DNA from: DATKDU01 sp035512595
Lineage (GTDB): Bacteria; Planctomycetota; Planctomycetia; Pirellulales; Pirellulaceae
Assembly: GCA_035512595.1 (NCBI GenBank)
Contig: DATKDU010000151.1
Location: 1 to 12,851 of the forward strand
DNA: 12,851 nucleotides
Reading direction: 5' to 3'
Positions 1-7,058 of this stretch are shown piece after piece. The notes under the pieces are model-generated. The model saw only the letters and a list, made by a program, of their open reading frames with translations, searched no databases and had not been told where the DNA came from. Position numbers and translations under genes: made by a program. Each line of letters begins with the position of its first letter. Positions within the stretch are counted from its first letter, which is position 1.

Positions 1-1371
1 GGCGGCGTCGGGTTGATGGTCAAGCTGGCCCGCGAAGTAGGTCTGGTGGAGGCCATCGATCGCCGGCTGCATCTGCTCAAGCTGCACGTGCCGTATCACG
101 AATCGGACCACGTGCTGAACCTGGCTCTCAACGCCTTGTGCGACGCCACCTGTCTGCAAGACCTGGAGCTGCGGCGCAACGATGAAGTCTTTCTGGATGC
201 GGTCGGCGCCGACTCGATCCCCGATCCGACCACGGCCGGCGACTTCTGCCGCCGGTTCGCCGAGAGCGATCTGAACGATCTACGCCGCGCCATCGACGAC
301 GCGCGGCTGAACGTCTGGCGGCGGCAGCCGGAGGAATTCTTCGCCGAAGCGGTCATCGACATGGACGGCACGCTGGTGGTCACCGGCGGCGAGTGCAAGC
401 AGGGGATGGACATCTCTTACAAAGGGACCTGGGGCTATCATCCGCTGCTGGTCACGCTGGCCAACACGGGCGAAGTGCTGAACCTCGTCAACCGCAGCGG
501 CAATCGGCCCAGCGCGGAAGGAGCGGCGACCGAAGCAAACCTGGCGATTGACCTCTGCCGCCGTGCGGGCTTTCGGCAGATTCGCCTGCGGGGAGACACC
601 GACTTCAGCCAGACGCAGCATCTGGACCGTTGGGACGACGCGGGGGTGCTGTTTCAGTTCGGCTACGACGCCACGCCGAACCTGGTGGAAATCGCCGAGA
701 GTCTGCCGGAATCGGCCTGGCAGAAGCTGACGCGGCCGCCGGCATACACCCGCGCCGGTCCGCGGCGGAGGCGGCCGCCCAAGATCAAGCGGCAGATCAT
801 TCGGCGGCGGGAGTTTTTGCACCTGGAACTGAACAGCGAGCAGGTGGCAGAGTTCGACTACCGGCCAGTCGCGTGCGACCGATCGTACCGCATGGTCGTG
901 GTGCGGAAGAACATCACGCAGGAGAAGGGAGAAAAACGTCTGCTCGATGAGATCCGCTACTTCTTCTACATCAGCAACGATCGGCCGCCGCCGCGGCGCC
1001 AGATCGTGTTCGGCTGCAATGACCGCTGCGACCAGGAGAACACGATCGCCCAGCTTGCCGGCGGTGTGCGAGCCCTGGCCGCTCCCGTGGACAATCTGGT
1101 CAGCAACGGGGCCTACATGCTGATGACCTCGCTGGCCTGGACGCTGAAGGCCTGGGCGGCACTGCTCCTGCCGGTCGAGCCGCGGCATCGCGAGGAACAC
1201 GCCCAGGAGCGTCGCGATTGGCTGCGGATGGAGTTCAAGACGTTCATCAACGGAGTGCTGCGGATTCCCTGCCAGATCGTGCGTCAGGCGCGGCAGACGA
1301 TTTACCGCGTGCTGAGTTGGAACCCGCACCTGCCCGCGTTCTTCCGCTTGTGCCGCGTGCTGCGGTGTTGA
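1..1371 (+). CDS. IS1380-family DDE transposase, 5' end outside the window
   Basis: Catalyses cut-and-paste movement of an insertion sequence. The frame is open from base 1; a TTG at 13 and an ATG at 16 are internal, because family members have more residues before the GGVGLMVKLAREVGL segment. The sequence shows the N-terminal region with the REVGLVEAIDRRL helix, the first catalytic aspartate in the DMDGT motif (codons 358-372), the second in RGDTDFS (about 589-609), and the presumed catalytic glutamate in the DQEN motif (1030-1041). The C-terminal part (SNGAYMLMTSLAWTLKAWAA) also matches this family. No frameshift or internal stop is visible over about 456 codons, so the enzyme may be active or recently inserted. 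The right terminal inverted repeat could not be located because the left end is off-window. The family is confident; activity is inferred. Confidence 0.9.
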   Translation, partial: GGVGLMVKLAREVGLVEAIDRRLHLLKLHVPYHESDHVLNLALNALCDATCLQDLELRRNDEVFLDAVGADSIPDPTTAGDFCRRFAESDLNDLRRAIDDARLNVWRRQPEEFFAEAVIDMDGTLVVTGGECKQGMDISYKGTWGYHPLLVTLANTGEVLNLVNRSGNRPSAEGAATEANLAIDLCRRAGFRQIRLRGDTDFSQTQHLDRWDDAGVLFQFGYDATPNLVEIAESLPESAWQKLTRPPAYTRAGPRRRRPPKIKRQIIRRREFLHLELNSEQVAEFDYRPVACDRSYRMVVVRKNITQEKGEKRLLDEIRYFFYISNDRPPPRRQIVFGCNDRCDQENTIAQLAGGVRALAAPVDNLVSNGAYMLMTSLAWTLKAWAALLLPVEPRHREEHAQERRDWLRMEFKTFINGVLRIPCQIVRQARQTIYRVLSWNPHLPAFFRLCRVLRC

Positions 1372-1382
1372 CGAGCCTCCGG

Positions 1383-1406
1383 GCGGCGTGAGAAATCACT
1401 CGCCGC
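1383..1406 (+). terminator. Hairpin after the transposase, possible terminator
   Basis: Twelve bases after the transposase stop, GCGGCG and TGA pair with TCA and CGCCGC around a GAAA tetraloop, with a two-base bulge (CT) on the 3' side. No T-run follows, so this is not a canonical intrinsic terminator. It could also be subterminal structure of the insertion sequence. Confidence 0.35.
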
Positions 1407-1973
1407 AAGAGCTGCCGCTACGTCCGGCCGCAGCGCCCCGCTCCAAAAACCTACTAACCACTCCTACTAACATCGAACAGTCAAAACCCGGCCCATCCTC
1501 CTACCGGCCCCCGACCGACAGCCCCGCTGCGCTCCCGATGAAACGCCGCCAACACCCTCAGCGGTCGCTTGTTTGAGGACTAGATGTGGTTATTCATCGA
1601 CTACCTCTTGGACTCCGGTCGTTGGATCGACCAGCCACGTCTGTTCAGCGGGATGCCGATCAGTGAGGCCCCCGACGAAGCCCAGTTCCCCGGCAAGGAC
1701 CGTCTTGATCTTAACCGACTTTACTTTTGGATTCTGATTCAGCCAAGTTGGCACTTCCCTGAAAGAGGCCTGGGCGTCAAGGGGCGGGAGGATCTTGCCC
1801 GTGCGACCCTGCGACAAGACCATCCATCCAGAGAGCGGCCGCAAGCGTCTTTTGACAGAACTCCGCCGCGTGAGCAAATGTTCCACTCGGGAAAGTGAAC
1901 CGGATCACGCGCGGGTCCGCACGGGCAAGTGTACGTGCCACCCTTTTCAAGACGTGCCACTTGGCCCGGATTC
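1407..1973. other. Non-coding or decayed DNA downstream of the insertion sequence
   Basis: No convincing intact gene. A minus-strand open frame at 1590-1886 (98 codons) has a C-terminal half with natural-looking composition (PTWLNQNPKVKSVKIK and AEQTWLVDPTTGVQEVVDE), which may be the 3' remnant of a gene interrupted by insertion or decay; I do not recognise the family. The right end of the IS1380 element should lie somewhere in 1372-1600. A direct repeat ACGTGCCAC occurs at 1933-1941 and 1952-1960, just upstream of the promoter at 1974. Confidence 0.5.
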
Positions 1974-2002
1974 TTGACTTGGGGTGGGGATATTTGTATA
2001 CT
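1974..2002 (+). promoter_or_regulatory. Strong sigma70-type promoter
   Basis: TTGACT at 1974-1979, then exactly 17 bases, then TATACT at 1997-2002. Each box is one base off the TTGACA/TATAAT consensus and the spacing is optimal. This is by far the best promoter match noticed in the window. The transcription start is predicted at about 2008-2010, at or next to an ATG at 2010. No convincing gene lies directly downstream, so the transcript may be a small RNA, a short leaderless mRNA, or a remnant of a mobile element's expression. Confidence 0.6.
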
Positions 2003-2011
2003 GTACAGTAT
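1998..2011. promoter_or_regulatory. Perfect 14-bp palindrome overlapping the -10 box (operator candidate)
   Basis: ATACTGTACAGTAT is its own reverse complement. It covers five of the six -10 bases and the predicted start of transcription, the classical position for a repressor that blocks RNA polymerase. The CTGT/ACAG half-sites recall proteobacterial LexA boxes, but there the halves are separated by eight bases and here by none, so LexA cannot be assigned. No regulator gene is adjacent. Confidence 0.5.
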
Positions 2012-2105
2012 GCTACCTATGGCGGGTTGGCTGGTCTCGGCCGCGGACGATTGCCGCGTGGAAGCAGGACTGGGCAGTTTGCCCCGGACGGACGAGAGCC
2101 GTCCG
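2010..2105 (+). ncRNA. Candidate structured small RNA with three consecutive hairpins
   Basis: Directly downstream of the promoter, three perfect stems follow one another: CGCGG/CCGCG (2042-2046 with 2054-2058), GGGCA/TGCCC (2072-2076 with 2080-2084) and CGGACGG/CCGTCCG (2085-2091 with 2099-2105). The last two abut with no gap. The 3' end is not defined: no T-run follows, and transcription may continue into the G-rich repeat at 2141. GC-rich sequence forms hairpins by chance, so this rests on the combination with the promoter and on the lack of a gene. Confidence 0.25.
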
Positions 2106-2129
2106 CGACGGTCTTTGAAAATTCGGTGA
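2010..2129 (+). CDS. Possible leaderless 39-residue peptide
   Basis: An ATG at 2010 falls at the predicted transcription start of the promoter at 1974-2002, and the frame stays open to a TGA ending at 2129. The product would start MLPMAGWLVSAADDCR and end RPRRSLKIR: a short hydrophobic start with a basic C-terminus. There is no ribosome binding site, and a leaderless mRNA would need none. The same bases form three hairpins, so an RNA role is at least as likely. No family is recognised. Confidence 0.2.
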   Translation: MLPMAGWLVSAADDCRVEAGLGSLPRTDESRPRRSLKIR

Positions 2130-2140
2130 AGCAGTCCAAA

Positions 2141-2194
2141 GAGCCAGGGGCCAGGGGCCAGGGCCAGGAGCCAGGAAGCCAGGGGCCAGGGGCC
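2141..2194 (+). repeat. G-rich degenerate CCAGGGG tandem repeat
   Basis: About eight copies of a CCAGGGG-like unit, mostly with seven-base periodicity and some six- and eight-base variants (for example CCAGGAG and CCAGGAAG). Its complement matches the heptad array at 2613-2712, so the two tracts face each other across about 420 bp. Repeated runs of three to four G on the plus strand fit a G-quadruplex pattern. Confidence 0.85.
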
Positions 2195-2612
2195 GATAAG
2201 GAGTGGCGCTTAAGAGGGCTTATTCAAGGAAAATCCGTCTGTTTCTCTAAGCGACTGGCGGGTAAGGGGTTAAGTGATTTCGGGAACGGCGATTAAGGGA
2301 CCGATCACTTATTAAAGAAAAATCCTTTGATTTCTATAAAGGATTGGCAGGCAAAGGGTTACGGGCATTTTTTGGCCGTGGAAAAAGCCCGAAAGTGCTT
2401 ATCACTTTCCAGCTCATGCTTCCAATCCACCGGCCCGGACCCTGAGAAGGGGGTGGGGGCGAATTGGGCATGCGGAAACGCGCTAGCGCCGACCAGACAA
2501 AAAGTGGCATTTTTGTAACGCAACGTCTATTCAGCAAATAAGTTGCGTCATGCCGCCTAGTGGCGCATTCGCGCTGGCAGCGGGCATACTGGGACGGAAC
2601 CGCAGGCACGTT
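2195..2612. other. AT-richer non-coding island with palindromes and a degenerate duplication
   Basis: No credible gene. The composition is visibly less GC-rich than the flanks. Structures seen: an inverted repeat TAAGTGAT/ATCACTTA (2271-2278 with 2304-2311); CGGGC plus T5 pairing with A5 plus GCCCG around a short loop (2362-2391, one bulged base); GAAAGTG/CACTTTC with a five-base loop (2391-2409); the palindrome GCGCTAGCGC (2480-2489); and ACGCAAC/GTTGCGT (2518-2524 with 2542-2548). The opposed heptad arrays on either side make the whole block resemble a small non-autonomous element, but target duplications were not found. Confidence 0.55.
2226..2370 (+). repeat. Degenerate direct repeat of about 55 bp, period about 89 bp
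   Basis: The segment 2226-2280 aligns with 2315-2370 almost without gaps. Shared blocks include AAAATCC, TTTCT, TAA, a (C/T)TGGC core, then GGGTTA and a terminal ATTT. By eye about 70 percent of positions match. It may be an old tandem duplication. The function is unknown. Confidence 0.5.
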
Positions 2613-2712
2613 CCTGGCCCCTGGCCCCCGGCCCCTGGCCCCCGGCCCCTGACCCCCGGCCCCTGACCCCCGGCCCCTGGCCCCTGACCCCTGGCCCGCG
2701 ACCCCTGGCCCC
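2613..2712 (-). repeat. Array of 14 in-phase heptads, consensus CCYGRCC
   Basis: Exactly 100 bases parse into 14 consecutive seven-base units plus a trailing CC with no phase slip. The units are CCTGGCC, CCCGGCC, CCTGACC and one CGCGACC; CCTGGCC and CCCGGCC alternate at the left end. The minus strand reads as G-runs of about four separated by three bases, an ideal G-quadruplex pattern. It ends 102 bp before the metalloprotease start codon, so copy-number change would alter promoter spacing there. Confidence 0.9.
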
Positions 2713-2814
2713 ATTTGACCCTGCCGGTCCTGCGACCTAGCTCTTGTAGTGAGCCTTCTATCGGGCGGTTTCTGCCCCGGGCTATGCACGTCCGCCAAGT
2801 TGAAGAGGGGTCCC

Positions 2815-5652
2815 ATGCGCCGTCGTCCCGACGTGGACCGTTTCCTTGCCAGCGGCAGGCTTCGCCGGACTCCGCGCCGGCTGAAGCTGGAAAGCCTCGA
2901 GCCCCGGCTCGTCCTGACCAGCCTGACGCTCGAGCAGGCCAGCGGACAGCTTTCCAGCCACGGCTTTTGCACGTGTCCGGTTTGCACCGGCGAGGGGCTG
3001 AGCAGCCTGCCCGCGGAGGAGACTTCGGAAGGGACCCTGAGCACGGCGCCGCTGTCGAGCCTGCCGCAGCTTCGCAGCAACCCCGGTGCGACCGCCAAGC
3101 TGTTTCTCGATTTCGACGGCCACTTCGAGTCGAGCTGGGGGAGCTACACCAACGTCTCGACCCCCGCGTTCAGCCAGGACGGCGACACGACCACGTTCAC
3201 CACCGGCGAGTTAACGGCCATCGAGGAGATTTGGGCCCGCGTGGCGGAAGATTTCGCGCCGTTCAACATCGACGTGACGACCATCGATCCGGGGAACCAG
3301 ACCAACCAGGTGACCGCGGTCATCGCCATCGGCGGCAGCTACAGCGACTGGTTCGGCGCCCCGGCCGGCGGGGTGGCGTACATCGGCGGCTTTTACAACT
3401 CGGCCCCCAACGTTGCCTACGTCTTTGAAGACAGCCTATCGAGCCACCCGCGGTACATTGCCGAGGCGGCGAGCCACGAAGCGGGGCATCTGTTCGGCCT
3501 GCTCCATCAGTCGCTGTGGAATGGGAGCACGCTGGTCGAGGAATATAATCCGGGCACCTCCAGTTGGGCCCCGATCATGGGGAACAGCTACAGCTCCGCC
3601 CGCACCACCTGGTTCAACGGCGCCACCAACGTCAGCAGCAGTTCGTTCCAGAACGACATCGCCATCATCGCCGGCGCCAACAACGGCTTCGGCCAACGGG
3701 CGGACGACTACGGCAACACGATTCCCTACGCGGCCGACCTGCCCGCCGTTGGAACGGAAGTCAGCTTCGCCGGCCTGATCGAGCACAATGCGGACGTCGA
3801 TATGTGGGAGTTCACAACCGCCGGCGGCCAGGTGAGCTTCACCCTGTCGGTTGCCCCGTTCGGTCCCAATCTCGACGCGATCCTGGAGCTGCGCAGTGCG
3901 AGCAACACCATTTTGTATAGCTCCTCTCCCACCAACTCCTTCGGCGCGAGCATTACCGCTACCCTCGCTGAAGGCACGTACTATCTGGTCGCTCGCAGCA
4001 ATGGGGCCTATGGGAACATCGGGCAGTACTCGATTGCGGGGACGATTCCCGCCGATTCCCTGCCGGAGATCAGCATGTTTGTCGGCGCCAGCGACATTGG
4101 CGACGACGTCTATATCAACTACGGCTTGACCGGCGTCGGCGCTCCGGTGACGAGAACGTTCACTGTCCGCAACGACGGCGGCAATACGCTGAACCTCACC
4201 ACGCTCGACGCCAATGCGATGCCCGCCGGCTTCACGCTGACCAGCAACCTCAGCGACCTGTCGCTCGTCAACGGCGAGACCGCGACGTTCACGGTGCAGC
4301 TCGACGCCACGAGCGCCGGTTCGTTCTCGGGCCAGATTCAGGTCGTCAGCAATGACCAGGATGAGAACCCCTTCCGCATCAACGTCCTGGGAACCGTCGG
4401 CATTCCCGAAATCAGCATGTTCGCCGGGGCCAACGGCATCGGCGACGGGGTCTACATCGATTACGGCTCGACCCCCGCCGGCTCGCCGCTGACGACGATT
4501 TTCACCGTCCGCAACGACGGCGGCGGAACGCTCAACCTGTCGCCGCTCGACGCCGGCGCGATGCCGAGCGGCTTCACGCTGACCAGCAACTTGAGCAGCT
4601 TGATCCTCCTCAACGGCCAGACGGCGACGTTTGCCCTGCGGCTCGACGCGGCCAGCCTCGGCTCTTACGCCGGCCAGATTCAGGTGGTCAACAACGACAG
4701 CGACGAGAATCCGTTCCGCATCAACGTGCTGGGGACTGTCGTTGCCGCGCCGGAAATCACGGTCACCGAAAGCGGCAACATTCTGACTGACGGCGGCTCG
4801 CTCAGCTTCGGCTCGACGACCGTCGGTAATGCCGTCACCCGCACCTTCACCGTCATCAACGACGGCGGCGCCACGCTCAGCCTCACTCCGCTGGACGCCA
4901 ATTCGCTCCCCGTCGGCTTCTCGCTGGCAGCGAACGTGGGCAGCACGTCGCTCGCCCCGGGCGAGTCCACGACGTTTGCCGTGCGGCTCGATGCGGCCGC
5001 GGCCGGAAGCTACAGCGGCGCGATCGCCCTGGCCAACAACGACGCCAACGAGAACCCGTTCGACCTGACGATCAGCGGCACGGTGAGCGACCCGGCCGCG
5101 TGGGGGGGACCGAAGCTGATCGACAACGGCGACAGCGGCTGGACCAAGGTCGGGTCATGGAAATACGTCACCGGCAAAGGCCGCGAGAACGACATTCACC
5201 GCACGGCCAAAGGGAGCGGCACGGTGCAGTCCAACTGGACTTTCAACGACCTGCCGGAAGGCCAGTTCTGGGTGTGGGCCAGTTGGACCGGCAACGTGAA
5301 CAACGCCAGCAACGCTCCGTTTTCGGTCTACGACGGCACGCAGGCCAAGGTGACTTGGCGCGTCGATCAGCGGACTGCGTCCAGCGGCTTCGATGCCGAC
5401 GGCACAAGCTGGCAGTACTTGGGGATGGTCACGATCAACAGCGGGAAGATGGTCGTGCGGCTCACCAATGCGGCGAATAGCTACGTCGTGGCGGATGCCA
5501 TCCGCATGGATCGGGTGACGTCGCAGGCTCCGCTCCCGGCGACTTCTCCGCGCGACGCTTACTTTGCGCAGACGCAACAGTTCACACCAGCCGCCGCCCA
5601 GGCACAGGTGGCCTCGCTGATCGACTTCCTGGCCCGCGAGAGGCGGCGGTAA
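2815..5652 (+). CDS. Secreted multidomain zinc metalloprotease (metzincin) with LEPR N-terminal motif
   Basis: 945 residues predicted to be exported and to cleave proteins outside the cytoplasm. ATG 2815 is chosen because it follows GAAGAGGGG and starts the basic leader (MRRRPDVDRF) found before the planctomycete LEPR motif (LESLEPRLVL, residues 25-34). The zinc site HEAGHLFGLLH at 221-231 is a full metzincin HExxHxxGxxH, with a likely Met-turn at M255 (WAPIMG). Next come a PPC-like beta domain (about 297-412), three choice-of-anchor-D-like Ig repeats (about 417-528, 530-642, 645-758) each with an FTV(R/I)NDGG core, and a golvesin/xanthan-lyase-type C-terminal domain (about 766-902, ending YVVADAIRMDRV). 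The only cysteines are C52, C54 and C57. No immediate operon partner. The substrate is unknown. Protease activity is well supported by motifs; the surface location is inferred. Confidence 0.9.
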   Translation: MRRRPDVDRFLASGRLRRTPRRLKLESLEPRLVLTSLTLEQASGQLSSHGFCTCPVCTGEGLSSLPAEETSEGTLSTAPLSSLPQLRSNPGATAKLFLDFDGHFESSWGSYTNVSTPAFSQDGDTTTFTTGELTAIEEIWARVAEDFAPFNIDVTTIDPGNQTNQVTAVIAIGGSYSDWFGAPAGGVAYIGGFYNSAPNVAYVFEDSLSSHPRYIAEAASHEAGHLFGLLHQSLWNGSTLVEEYNPGTSSWAPIMGNSYSSARTTWFNGATNVSSSSFQNDIAIIAGANNGFGQRADDYGNTIPYAADLPAVGTEVSFAGLIEHNADVDMWEFTTAGGQVSFTLSVAPFGPNLDAILELRSASNTILYSSSPTNSFGASITATLAEGTYYLVARSNGAYGNIGQYSIAGTIPADSLPEISMFVGASDIGDDVYINYGLTGVGAPVTRTFTVRNDGGNTLNLTTLDANAMPAGFTLTSNLSDLSLVNGETATFTVQLDATSAGSFSGQIQVVSNDQDENPFRINVLGTVGIPEISMFAGANGIGDGVYIDYGSTPAGSPLTTIFTVRNDGGGTLNLSPLDAGAMPSGFTLTSNLSSLILLNGQTATFALRLDAASLGSYAGQIQVVNNDSDENPFRINVLGTVVAAPEITVTESGNILTDGGSLSFGSTTVGNAVTRTFTVINDGGATLSLTPLDANSLPVGFSLAANVGSTSLAPGESTTFAVRLDAAAAGSYSGAIALANNDANENPFDLTISGTVSDPAAWGGPKLIDNGDSGWTKVGSWKYVTGKGRENDIHRTAKGSGTVQSNWTFNDLPEGQFWVWASWTGNVNNASNAPFSVYDGTQAKVTWRVDQRTASSGFDADGTSWQYLGMVTINSGKMVVRLTNAANSYVVADAIRMDRVTSQAPLPATSPRDAYFAQTQQFTPAAAQAQVASLIDFLARERRR

Positions 5653-5733
5653 TAAGGGCGTAACTCGCCTTCCTCTCGTGTTGGGTATTGGGGCGTAAGG
5701 AGATAGGCGTACTGCTAGGGAGGGAATGAAGAA

Positions 5734-5792
5734 GTGAGCCTCACGCGGTAGAACGTGGTTTTGATAGCTACGTTTCCACCCACGGGAGGCTC
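5734..5792. terminator. Inverted repeats between convergent genes
   Basis: GTGAG-C-CTCAC forms a small palindrome at 5734-5744, and GAGCCTC (5736-5742) can alternatively pair with GAGGCTC (5786-5792) over a loop of about 43 bases. It lies between the converging metalloprotease and acyltransferase genes, where termination of both is expected. No U-tract is seen, so the role is tentative. The remaining spacer (5653-5838) holds nothing else recognised. Confidence 0.3.
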
Positions 5793-5838
5793 GATCATGA
5801 TGGCCTCACGTTCGAGGGGCCGCCTCCGATCTCCGGCC

Positions 5839-7056
5839 TCACCCCTCCAGCCGCGGCGACTCCGCCGCCAGCCGGTCGAGCATGAACTGGAGCGACGATT
5901 CGATCGAGACCATCAGCGGGTCGATGGGAGCACTCCGGTCGCGCTCGGGAGAAACTTCGATCGCCTCGCCGACTTCGAGCACGACCTTGCGGCCGGGATG
6001 GACGCGGGCCTTGTCGAACAGGTCCTCCTCGAATTTCTCGACGATCTCCAGCACGCGGTCCCCGCTAGGCTGATTGGCCAGGTAGTCGGGCGGATAGCAG
6101 GCGAGCTGCTGGGCGAGATAAATGTCCGCCAAATGCCGCCAGCGGCGGGCCCGCTCGGCCGCATCGACCCGGCCGGCGACCATGTCGGGAAGGATCTTGG
6201 AGCGCAAGTTGCGCACCCGGGGAACGACCGGGCCGCTGGGGGACCGGCCGAACCACTGCTGTTCCAGCGGCGCGAGCAAGCGGTCGATCAGCTTTTGCAG
6301 CCGCTCGGCAAACGGACCGCTCTCGGTTTGGCCGAAGTATTCCAGCTCCTTGAGGCTTAATAGCGCCTGCCCGACCTTGACGATCCGCGTCAACAGGGGC
6401 AGGTCGCGCTGCGGCTGCCAGGTGAGCCGCGTTTCAATGTCGGTGAGAACTTCGTCGCACACCCGGCGGACGTCGCCGCGGAAGAAGTATTTGACCGCGA
6501 TCGGATGAACGACGACCTTTCCAGGCGGCGAGAGCTTGGCCCGCTTCTTGGCGGCACTGCGGGCGATGAACGCCACGCCGTCGAGGAGCGCCTGGAGCTT
6601 GTCGTTGATGCGGCTGGTGGCCCCCTCCGGAAAAATGACCAGCGGCCGTTTGGCCTCGGCAAGCAGATCGACCGCCATGGCGATCGCCTGGCGATCGACC
6701 CCTTCGCGATTCACGCTGAACCCGCCGACGCTGCGCATGAACCAGGCGGTGAGCCAGCCCTGCTGAAACAGGTGCCAGCTCGCCATGGCCCACAGGTAGG
6801 ACGGGGCGGCCATGGCCAAGAAGCCCATCGCCACCGGGTCGGCCGTCCGCGGATGATTCGGCGTGAGCAGAATGCCGTGGCCGGCGGCGAGCGAGGCCTG
6901 AAACCGCTCCAGGTGGCGGATTTCGTGGGCATCGACCCCTTCGCTGCGGCGGAGGTGCAAGGCAGGAAACTTGATCACGCGACACAGGGCGCACCAGAAC
7001 GACCCGCGATTGGGGGGCACGAACCGGTACGGCTTTTCGACGATGATTTTCTGCAT
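5839..7056 (-). CDS. PlsC-family 1-acyl-glycerol-3-phosphate acyltransferase-like protein
   Basis: 405 residues from ATG 7056; an in-frame TTG at 7074 would add six residues and is less likely. The family transfers an acyl group to a phosphoglycerol or similar acceptor at the inner membrane. The acyltransferase blocks are in order: NHPRTAD at 67-73 (H-x4-D catalytic pair), GGFSVNRE at 111-118, FPEGATSR at 142-149 (family FPEGTRS), and VHPIAVKY at 183-190. The protein is longer than the usual PlsC of about 240-260 residues, with about 200 extra C-terminal residues (including an FGRSPSGPVVPRVRNLRSKIL region) of unknown role. Hence it may act on something other than lysophosphatidate, for example an ornithine lipid or a glycan. 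It lies 108 bp downstream of galE on the same strand, with hairpins in between, so co-transcription is uncertain. Confidence 0.82.
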   Translation of the reverse strand: MQKIIVEKPYRFVPPNRGSFWCALCRVIKFPALHLRRSEGVDAHEIRHLERFQASLAAGHGILLTPNHPRTADPVAMGFLAMAAPSYLWAMASWHLFQQGWLTAWFMRSVGGFSVNREGVDRQAIAMAVDLLAEAKRPLVIFPEGATSRINDKLQALLDGVAFIARSAAKKRAKLSPPGKVVVHPIAVKYFFRGDVRRVCDEVLTDIETRLTWQPQRDLPLLTRIVKVGQALLSLKELEYFGQTESGPFAERLQKLIDRLLAPLEQQWFGRSPSGPVVPRVRNLRSKILPDMVAGRVDAAERARRWRHLADIYLAQQLACYPPDYLANQPSGDRVLEIVEKFEEDLFDKARVHPGRKVVLEVGEAIEVSPERDRSAPIDPLMVSIESSLQFMLDRLAAESPRLEG

Positions 7057-7058
7057 GA

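Noticed and set aside
280..1329. Long minus-strand open frame inside the transposase
   Set aside because: Antisense shadow of the DDE transposase in GC-rich DNA; it has Arg/Pro/His-rich random composition and no domain.
1372..1600. Right terminal inverted repeat and target duplication of the IS1380 element
   Set aside because: Without the left end in the window there is nothing to pair it with; no boundary could be supported.
1998..2011. LexA (SOS) box
   Set aside because: CTGT/ACAG halves are present but without the eight-base spacer of the known proteobacterial box; no SOS gene is downstream. Kept only as a generic operator candidate.
2613..2712. CRISPR array
   Set aside because: Units are seven bases with no spacers and no cas genes; this is a simple tandem repeat.
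2715..2743. Promoter TTGACC-N17-TAGCTC for the metalloprotease
   Set aside because: The -35 is good but only the first two bases of the -10 match; not convincing enough to list.
2334..3098. Minus-strand frame of 254 codons crossing the heptad array and the protease start
   Set aside because: Open only because heptads lack stops; the middle is a low-complexity Gly/Ala/Arg repeat and the frame is antisense to a clear gene start.
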